Assembly (NCBI GenBank): GCA_964486455.1
Contig: CAZAMP010000074.1
Span: forward strand, 1 to 11,466
Length of the DNA: 11,466 nt
Origin: CAZAMP01 sp964486455
GTDB lineage: Bacteria > Eisenbacteria > RBG-16-71-46 > CAZAMP01
Direction of reading: 5' to 3'
The notes beneath the pieces were generated by a model. The model worked only from the letters and a program-made list of their open reading frames with translations. It was not told the origin of the DNA and made no database searches. Each line of letters starts with the position of its first letter. The stretch's first letter is position 1. Made by a program: the position numbers and the translations under genes. This document shows positions 6,543 through 11,466 of this stretch, one piece after another.

Positions 6543-7493
6543 TCACGACTGCGCCGATTGCCGCCGATACGTTCCCGGCGCCACACCCGCGAAGCGCTTG
6601 AAGACTTTGCTAAAGCTGGCTTCTGCCTGATAGCCCACCGCCTCGGCGATCTCCGCGAGACTCAGACGGTCATGTCGGAGATGGTTCGCCGCCACCTGCA
6701 TTCGCCATCGGGTCAGGTACTGCAGTGGCGGTTCTCCGACCAGCGCGCGAAATCGCGCGGAGAACCCCGAGCGGGACATCCCGATGCGCGCGGCGAGCGC
6801 GTCCACCGTCCAGTTCGCGCCGAGCTCCCGGTGGATCAAACCGAGTGCGTCAGCGATCTGTGGGTCACGCAGTCCAGCGAGCCAGCTCGGATCGGGTTGC
6901 GTCTGCTCTTCGAGATGCGCGCGGACCACTTGTATGAAGAGCGCTTCGGTGAGCCGATTGATCAGCGCCTCTCCACCCGCTCGCTCCGAGGTGGCCTCGG
7001 CGGCAATGAGGTCGAGTGTGGTTTCGAGCCAGGAGTGGGCGCGCCCGCCTTCGCCTCTCAAGTAGACGACCTGCGGAAGCACCGATAGCAGTGGGTGCAC
7101 CGCGCCGGTATCGAAGCGAAAGTATCCGCAGATGATGGTGGTCGGCTCGCCGCCACCACCAAAGGTGAGGGGGCTGCGGGAACAGATCGGACCGGGACTC
7201 TTCGCATGGGTGGCGATGAGCTCCGGTAGCAGCGTTGCCGGGGTGGCCGGGTCATCGGCCAACGCATGGGCGTTCCCCCGCGGAAGCATCACCATGTCGC
7301 CGGCTTCCATCCGAAGCGGCTCACCGAGCCGTTCATCTTCCATCCGCAGCCAGCAGCGCCCCCGACGCACCACGTGGAATTGCGCGGCGTCGCTCGCGGG
7401 GAGTCCCATGCCCCAGGGTGAGCTCAGCTCGGAGCGGCAATAGACGCTGCCGCTCAGGTGGACCGTCTCCAGGATGTCTGCGAGAGCGTCCAT
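6543..7493 (-). CDS. AraC-family transcriptional regulator with N-terminal cupin domain
   Basis: A 316-residue cytoplasmic transcription factor of the usual length for the cupin_6/HTH_18 type. Residues about 8-190 form the cupin-like ligand-binding part: a beta-rich stretch around FHVVRRGRCWLRME, GDMVMLPRGNAHAL, then TTIICGYFRFD and HPLLSVLP. Residues about 212-312 are the AraC DNA-binding domain with two helix-turn-helices: TVDALAARIGMSRSGFSARF (229-248), and SLAEIAEAVGYQAEASFSKV (278-297) leading into FKRFAGVAPGTYRR, which is the family signature. Relatives of this type often regulate an adjacent oxidoreductase gene and themselves. Here no oxidoreductase is visible: the kinase gene lies downstream on the same strand and the GH57 gene ends 142 bp upstream. 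The AT-rich, dyad-rich region before its ATG suggests autoregulation. The ribosome binding site is weak. The family is certain; the ligand and target are unknown. Confidence 0.92.
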   Translation of the reverse strand: MDALADILETVHLSGSVYCRSELSSPWGMGLPASDAAQFHVVRRGRCWLRMEDERLGEPLRMEAGDMVMLPRGNAHALADDPATPATLLPELIATHAKSPGPICSRSPLTFGGGGEPTTIICGYFRFDTGAVHPLLSVLPQVVYLRGEGGRAHSWLETTLDLIAAEATSERAGGEALINRLTEALFIQVVRAHLEEQTQPDPSWLAGLRDPQIADALGLIHRELGANWTVDALAARIGMSRSGFSARFRALVGEPPLQYLTRWRMQVAANHLRHDRLSLAEIAEAVGYQAEASFSKVFKRFAGVAPGTYRRQSAQS

Positions 7494-7526
7494 GACTCAA
7501 GGCTCATACTGGATGATTGGACACAA

Positions 7527-7556
7527 ATGATACACGATCTATCATTGATAAACCAA
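7527..7556 (-). promoter_or_regulatory. candidate sigma-70-like promoter of the AraC gene with overlapping TGATA dyads
   Basis: On the minus strand TTGGTT (7556-7551) and TATCAT (7532-7527) are separated by 18 bases, a plausible -35/-10 pair that would start transcription about 25-30 bases before the ATG at 7493. The -10 match is good and the -35 match is weak. TGATA half-sites overlap it: TGATA at 7528-7532, TATCA at 7540-7544 and TGATA at 7546-7550. The last two make an 11-base palindrome (TATCATTGATA) inside the spacer. A regulator bound there would block the promoter, so this is a candidate autoregulatory operator. Confidence 0.38.
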
Positions 7557-7560
7557 ATGC

Positions 7561-7580
7561 TGTACAATACAGTACGTACT
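7561..7580. promoter_or_regulatory. candidate operator with nested palindromes upstream of the AraC promoter
   Basis: TGTA-CAA-TACA (7561-7571) is a perfect inverted repeat that shares its last base with AGTACGTACT (7571-7580), a perfect 10-bp palindrome. GTAC occurs at 7562, 7572 and 7576; the first two copies are ten bases apart, about one helical turn. The block sits just upstream of the candidate -35 of the AraC gene and in the AT-richest part of the window. Its binding protein is unknown; the AraC protein itself is one candidate. Confidence 0.3.
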
Positions 7581-7635
7581 CTCCAGCGACAGCACAATCC
7601 CGAAATGCAACCGTGCTTGACGCGGTCGTTCCATA

Positions 7636-10440
7636 TCAGCGGATGACGGTGACGCGTCTCGTGGCCAGCCGGGAGCCGGAGCGAAGCTCGAGGAAGTAGA
7701 CACCGGAGGGCAGATGCTCCGTCTCCCACCTGATGGTCTGGCCATGGGGCCCGACCGGAGCTTCGATGAGCTTCTCGATCAGGCGCCCGCTCGGATCGTA
7801 GACCGAGAGTGACACCGGGGCGTTCGACGGTGCGCCGACGAAGATGGTCGCGCTCGACGTAGAGGGATTCGGAGCGCAGCTCAGGGCGAGTTGGGGTGTA
7901 TGGGGATGACTGGGATCCACCGTATCCACGCTCAACGGAAACGCCACGTACTCGGCCGCATCCACATCACCGTCCCCGTTTCCGGTCGGTGCCTGCGCAA
8001 CGAGCGCTCCACCGTCGGGCGTTTGATACCCTCCCACACAGAGCCAGATCGTTTCTGGTAGCTCGCTTCCGAGATAGAGCGCCAGATCGACCGAGCCCTC
8101 GAGATAGCTCCCCGATGCGTTGGCGACGCCCTGTGACAATACCGTCTCGCCCGCGTCGAACCATCCGCTCCAGTTGTTGTCGTTCTCGTTCGCAAGATAG
8201 AGCGTTCGATCGGCGACGGTTCCCGCCTTGGCCCAAGGCGCCGACACGGGTGTCGTGAGATCGACGCCGATGAAGATAAAATGGTCGATCTCCGTCGTGG
8301 ATCCGACACCCTGTGTCGCGACGTAGAGTTCTTCGCCGTCCCAGTCGACATAGAGGTCGAATCCGTCGCCCGAGGTGAGAAGGGTCGCGTTCTGATCGAG
8401 CGTTCCGTCGATGACGTGCGCGGGCGCGTCATCGATCCACACGTGCTGGATGGGGCTTCGCTTCACGTTTCCCTGCGTGTCTTCCGCCTCGACGTAGTAG
8501 TCGGCGAGCACATCCGATAGCCCCGTCACATGAATGTAGTACTCGTCGGCGATGTATGTCGGAAGCTCGAAGAAGTCGAGGCTGGGATCGTTCAGGTAGT
8601 TGCCGTCCGGGAAATCTCGGTAGGTCATGTCGAGCGTCTGCCACTCGCCGACGCCGGGTCCACCCGCGTATGTCTCGTTCTCGACGGTCTCGATCGGATT
8701 CGCGCCGTCGGCATCCAGACGGTACTTGAACTCGACGCGGGCGATACCCGATACGTCGTGAGCGAACGTCCAAACCCAGAAGTCGGTCGCCATGTCGGCC
8801 CCGTCGCCGCCGGGGTAGCCCCAGAGCGATCCGCCACCCTTGCCGCCCGGATTCCACGGAAGTCGTTGCGGCAGCCAGATCGTGGGCGCCACCGTGTCAC
8901 CGCCGCCCGCGATGACCGAATCGGCGTGAAGGACGGCTTCATTGCAGGCGAGCGTGGCCTTGACTTCCATGTCGATCGCGTTCCCGTAGTACATGTACCC
9001 GCTCTCGTACCCCGTGAGGAGGAAGTGCCAAGCGCGTTCCACGCTCGTCGCGCCCAGCGTCGGGTCGTAGATCCGGGACGGATCGGGCGCGCCGCCGATC
9101 GCCTCGGCAGTCTCGACGTGGTTTTGCGCGGCGGTCAACACCGCCCAGTTCCTCTCGTCCGTCGCCCACCCGTTCGGGATGTCGAAGCCGCCGCCCGAGT
9201 CGTGAAGCGGCCAGTTCCAGTTGATGTACTGCGGTGAGCCGAAGTCGCCGTCCGCGTTCACCCAGCCGCCGTCCTCGACGTGAACGATGTCGTCGACCGG
9301 CACCGGATGATCCGCGAGGAACTCGAAGACTGTGGTGGGCTCATATCCGGCCGATGCTGCGGCGTGGCAGAAGTTCGTGACGTTCTCATAGTAGTATGAA
9401 TAGCCGCCCGCCCAATGATTGTCGCCGTCGTGGGCGAAGAGAAAGATCATGGGATGGGCGGGGTCGTTGTACCCGGCAACGGCGTCGATCTGTCCCGTGC
9501 CGTAGGTCGACTGCCCTTCGTCCCATCCATGCGCGTTTGCGGCCGGGACTACGACGAGCGATGACGGAACGCCCGTGTCGGGATCGATCCATTGCGCGCG
9601 GTGTGGTTGGTGCCCGAACGGCGGCGGGATTTTCACCGTCACGCCGCGACTGATGTAGATGCCGTGGTAGTACCCTTGTGCGGGATTTATCTGGTCGCTT
9701 CGGTTGGGTGGATCGCAGAGATCTTCGATCGGGTCCCACGGATAGTCCGCGCACGCCCGGGAGATGTGGACGTCGGGTACGATGGCCCAATCGACGTTCT
9801 CCTCGACGAGCACGGGGATGAGCCGTTCCGAGAAACACATCTCGGCCGGGAAATAACCATAGCTCGCCGGCTCCGAATCCCACGCGCTGACGTAGGCGGC
9901 CTTCGCGACCTGAAGCTCTTTCCGAAACGCGTTCTCATCCATGAGCGGCGCGATCGGATGGTGCGCGGCGACGAGAAGCGGTTGCATTCGTGACCGGCCG
10001 CCGGACGTCGTCCAGCCGGCCGCCTCTCGATACCAGCGATACCAGTCCCACGCGTATCGACCACCGTTCCATCCCGCGTCCCCGAGGCTCGTGAGGTTTT
10101 CTATGAGGGAGGCGGCGAAGCTGACCTGCGCGCCCGCGTCCGGGAGGTCCAGCACGCTGGCGATCGCATCGCGTGGATACCACTGATAGTCGCCGACGCG
10201 GTCATCCTTGTCGAAAACTTCGAAGACGTCGGTCTGGCTGTGGCCGAGCGTGATCGTCTCGTATGCGGTTTCGTATCGGATGGGATCCCACACGGACCGA
10301 TCCGGCCAGTAGATCGGCTGGTGCATGTGCCAGAGGTAGGTCGTATGGGGTGGCGCGCCGTGGAGCGCGGCGGGCAAGACGCATAGCGCCAGCCCGGTAG
10401 CGATGATGCACGGACGTCCGATGCTGCAAGTGAGCTTCAT
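7636..10440 (-). CDS. secreted GH57-like glycoside hydrolase with C-terminal carbohydrate-binding-like and sorting domains
   Basis: A 934-residue exported protein, probably an alpha-glucan-active enzyme. Residues 1-29 are a signal peptide (core IIATGLALCVLPAA, then LHGAPP). Residues about 33-500 resemble the GH57 catalytic domain: the family's first motif appears as HMHQP (38-42). Glu200 in YFPAEMCFSE lies where the GH57 nucleophile is expected, and Asp338 in FLFAHDGDNH where the acid/base Asp is expected; both assignments are by motif only. Residues about 515-670 look Ig-like (VEFKYRLDADG, YYVEAEDTQGN). Residues 675-838 resemble DOMON/glucodextranase-type carbohydrate-binding modules and contain a possible calcium loop NGDGDVDAAE. 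Residues 850-934 form a FlgD/T9SS type A-like end domain: APNPS, VSLSVYDPSGRLI, LPSGVYFLELRSG. This suggests surface attachment or outer-membrane export. Trp and Tyr are abundant in the N-terminal half, common for sugar-binding proteins. The FKBP gene lies 47 bp upstream and could share its transcript. The exact substrate (starch, glycogen, pullulan or other) cannot be told. Confidence 0.84.
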   Translation of the reverse strand: MKLTCSIGRPCIIATGLALCVLPAALHGAPPHTTYLWHMHQPIYWPDRSVWDPIRYETAYETITLGHSQTDVFEVFDKDDRVGDYQWYPRDAIASVLDLPDAGAQVSFAASLIENLTSLGDAGWNGGRYAWDWYRWYREAAGWTTSGGRSRMQPLLVAAHHPIAPLMDENAFRKELQVAKAAYVSAWDSEPASYGYFPAEMCFSERLIPVLVEENVDWAIVPDVHISRACADYPWDPIEDLCDPPNRSDQINPAQGYYHGIYISRGVTVKIPPPFGHQPHRAQWIDPDTGVPSSLVVVPAANAHGWDEGQSTYGTGQIDAVAGYNDPAHPMIFLFAHDGDNHWAGGYSYYYENVTNFCHAAASAGYEPTTVFEFLADHPVPVDDIVHVEDGGWVNADGDFGSPQYINWNWPLHDSGGGFDIPNGWATDERNWAVLTAAQNHVETAEAIGGAPDPSRIYDPTLGATSVERAWHFLLTGYESGYMYYGNAIDMEVKATLACNEAVLHADSVIAGGGDTVAPTIWLPQRLPWNPGGKGGGSLWGYPGGDGADMATDFWVWTFAHDVSGIARVEFKYRLDADGANPIETVENETYAGGPGVGEWQTLDMTYRDFPDGNYLNDPSLDFFELPTYIADEYYIHVTGLSDVLADYYVEAEDTQGNVKRSPIQHVWIDDAPAHVIDGTLDQNATLLTSGDGFDLYVDWDGEELYVATQGVGSTTEIDHFIFIGVDLTTPVSAPWAKAGTVADRTLYLANENDNNWSGWFDAGETVLSQGVANASGSYLEGSVDLALYLGSELPETIWLCVGGYQTPDGGALVAQAPTGNGDGDVDAAEYVAFPLSVDTVDPSHPHTPQLALSCAPNPSTSSATIFVGAPSNAPVSLSVYDPSGRLIEKLIEAPVGPHGQTIRWETEHLPSGVYFLELRSGSRLATRRVTVIR

Positions 10441-10487
10441 CCGACTAGTGTATCAATTCCGCTCCACGACGAACAACCGTCGCGGCG

Positions 10488-11192
10488 CTACTTCACGATG
10501 CGGAGTAGCTCCACGTCGAAGATCAACAGCGCCTTGGGCGGAATTGTCGGTGGCCGCCCGCCCGCGCCGTATGCCAGCTCATAGGGGATGATCAGCTTGC
10601 GCTTGCCGCCGACCTTCATGCTGCCGACGCCTTCCGTCCAGCCGGAGATGACGCGATTCAGCGGAAACGTCGTGGGGCGACCGCGATCGACGGAGCTGTC
10701 GAATTTGGTGCCGTCGGTGAGCCAGCCGCTATAGTGCACCTCGACCTCGGTCGATGACGACGCCGGCATCTCGCCCGTGCCTTCGGTGATTTCGTAGAAG
10801 GAGAGTCCCGAAGACGTGGTGGTCATCTCGCCGCTCACGGGATCGCCGGGGAGCTCCTTGTACGGAACCTCTGTGCTCGCCGTGACTTCACCTGATGTTG
10901 CGTCGACGGTGATGTTGAATTCCATCTCATCCGTGAAGACGCTCACGAGATACGATGCCCCGCCTTCGGTCAGGTTGATCTCCACTGAGCGCGCGATCCC
11001 ACCTACATGCTTCTGAGCGACCTCCGTTGCCTGAAGTAGCGAGACCGCGCAATCCTTCAGCTTGGCCGCCGTCTCGGACGGCTTCACCGAGAGCTTGCTA
11101 TAGTCTGTGGCGCCCGCGACGCCGATCCCCGCGAGACACAAAATCGCGAGGATGACGAGCGCGCTCCGACGCCGAGTGAAGAAACGGGTCAT
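10488..11192 (-). CDS. exported FKBP-type peptidyl-prolyl isomerase with N-terminal PepSY-like domain
   Basis: A 234-residue protein. Residues 1-28 are a signal peptide (FFTRRRS, then ALVILAILCLAGIGVAGA) without a clear lipobox. Residues about 48-108 look like a PepSY domain: a helix with ATEVAQKHVGG, then strands SVEINLTEGGASYLVSVF and FNITVDATSGEV. Residues about 127-234 are FKBP, the prolyl cis-trans isomerase fold: VHYSGWLTDGTKFDSS with pocket residues Tyr154, Phe164 and Asp165; FPLNRVISGWTEGV with Val181, Ile182 and Trp185; IPYELAYG with Tyr208; and IFDVELL with Phe225. All key pocket positions are present, so activity is likely. It would assist folding outside the cytoplasm. The frame is open to 11285, but the ATG at 11192 is preferred because AGGAG lies nine bases before it and the signal peptide then starts correctly. 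The downstream GH57 gene, 47 bp away, is a plausible co-transcribed client. The combination of PepSY with FKBP is uncommon to my knowledge. Confidence 0.9.
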   Translation of the reverse strand: MTRFFTRRRSALVILAILCLAGIGVAGATDYSKLSVKPSETAAKLKDCAVSLLQATEVAQKHVGGIARSVEINLTEGGASYLVSVFTDEMEFNITVDATSGEVTASTEVPYKELPGDPVSGEMTTTSSGLSFYEITEGTGEMPASSSTEVEVHYSGWLTDGTKFDSSVDRGRPTTFPLNRVISGWTEGVGSMKVGGKRKLIIPYELAYGAGGRPPTIPPKALLIFDVELLRIVK

Positions 11193-11201
11193 GGTTTGTA
11201 G

Positions 11202-11206
11202 CTCCT
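11202..11206 (-). promoter_or_regulatory. ribosome binding site deciding the FKBP start
   Basis: AGGAG on the minus strand stands nine bases before the ATG at 11192. It favours this start over the in-frame ATG at 11285, whose extra 31 residues carry no signal sequence. Confidence 0.6.
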
Positions 11207-11266
11207 GTTCTGAGTTCGATTCCACGAATTGAGCGGCTTCAATGACCGAGGAGCCTATTCCATTCA

Positions 11267-11306
11267 GGGTGCCGAGGACAAACAAACCCGCCCAAAACCG
11301 GCACCC
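11267..11306. repeat. 8-bp inverted repeat upstream of the FKBP gene
   Basis: GGGTGCCG (11267-11274) and CGGCACCC (11299-11306) are exact reverse complements separated by 24 bases of A/C-rich sequence. They lie 75-115 bp upstream of the FKBP ATG, in the last stretch of the window (11193-11466), where I see no supported gene on either strand. They could be a two-site operator or chance. No T-run follows, so a terminator is unlikely. Confidence 0.25.
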
Positions 11307-11466
11307 GCTCCATGTCGTCCACCACTCCGTTTAAGGGTCGATGATCGTAATCTCAGTGACCGCAGGCAGTTAGGGGATTGCCGGCCGTGTGCCCGTGATA
11401 GAATGTGCCCACTAGCCCGCACTTCTCACCAGGGGATCTGATCTGGCCTCGGGAGTGCATCCCGGG

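Noticed and set aside
8530..9237. 235-codon plus-strand frame opposite the GH57 gene
   Set aside because: Val- and Arg-rich shadow of a strongly supported reading frame, with no motif.
10467..10482. CGACG / CGTCG hairpin between the FKBP and GH57 genes as a terminator
   Set aside because: The stem is only five pairs and no T-run follows on the minus strand; insufficient for an intrinsic terminator.
11193..11285. 31-residue N-terminal extension of the FKBP protein from ATG 11285
   Set aside because: No signal sequence in the extension, and a good ribosome binding site supports ATG 11192.
11378..11404. TTGCCG and TAGAAT as a plus-strand promoter leading out of the window
   Set aside because: The spacer is only 15 bases and no gene start can be seen downstream before the window ends.
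11229..11441. 70-codon plus-strand ORF at the right end
   Set aside because: Arg/Pro/Cys-rich content, no ribosome binding site and no domain; overlaps the FKBP upstream region.
1..11466. CRISPR array or Cas genes, suggested by the TPR-CHAT plus sigma combination
   Set aside because: No regularly spaced direct repeats and no Cas-like protein (no gRAMP-like or Csx30-like gene) anywhere in the window.

Overview
The window looks like GC-rich bacterial chromosome, with five densely packed genes on the minus strand meeting a short plus-strand regulatory pair at the left end. No tRNA, rRNA, CRISPR array, transposase or phage gene is visible. The protein types suggest an uncultured-type lineage of the FCB supergroup or its neighbours (Candidatus Eisenbacteria, Krumholzibacteriota or Latescibacterota are guesses). 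They include a transmembrane Ser/Thr kinase with C-terminal TPRs, an exported TPR-CHAT protease, a secreted GH57-like glycosidase ending in a FlgD/T9SS-like sorting domain, and a PepSY-FKBP fusion. The taxonomic inference is from protein style only.

Left region, 1-1232, plus strand: the C-terminal piece of an ECF-type sigma factor (region 4), whose frame is blocked by a stop at 43-45; a possible 19-codon ORF with a good ribosome binding site; and a zinc-finger (HxxxCxxC) anti-sigma-like membrane protein whose far side carries TPR-like helices.

Centre, 1234-6382, minus strand: an exported TPR-CHAT (caspase-like) protease and, 223 bp upstream of it, a Pkn-type receptor kinase with one membrane segment and extracytoplasmic TPRs. 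The protease gene converges on the anti-sigma gene with one base between the stop codons. Together the genes from 73 to 6382 form the most interesting part of the window. A sigma factor, a membrane anti-sigma factor, a membrane kinase and a caspase-like protease lie next to each other, and three of the four carry TPR-type repeats predicted to lie outside the cytoplasm. My hypothesis is an envelope-sensing circuit in which the CHAT protease and/or the kinase controls release or activity of the sigma factor. The parts recall the TPR-CHAT / RpoE-like sigma logic of type III-E CRISPR (Craspase), but without CRISPR parts and with an export signal on the protease.

Right region, 6543-11466, all minus strand: an AraC-family regulator with an N-terminal cupin and an unusually AT-rich, dyad-rich upstream region; a large secreted GH57-like glycoside hydrolase; and, 47 bp upstream of that, a secreted PepSY-FKBP prolyl isomerase that could share a transcript with it. 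A pairing of an exported folding helper with a large exported enzyme would make sense but is not proven. The stretch 11193-11466 holds no supported gene. It contains the FKBP upstream region and one 8-bp inverted repeat. No intergenic stretch in the window exceeds about 300 bp.
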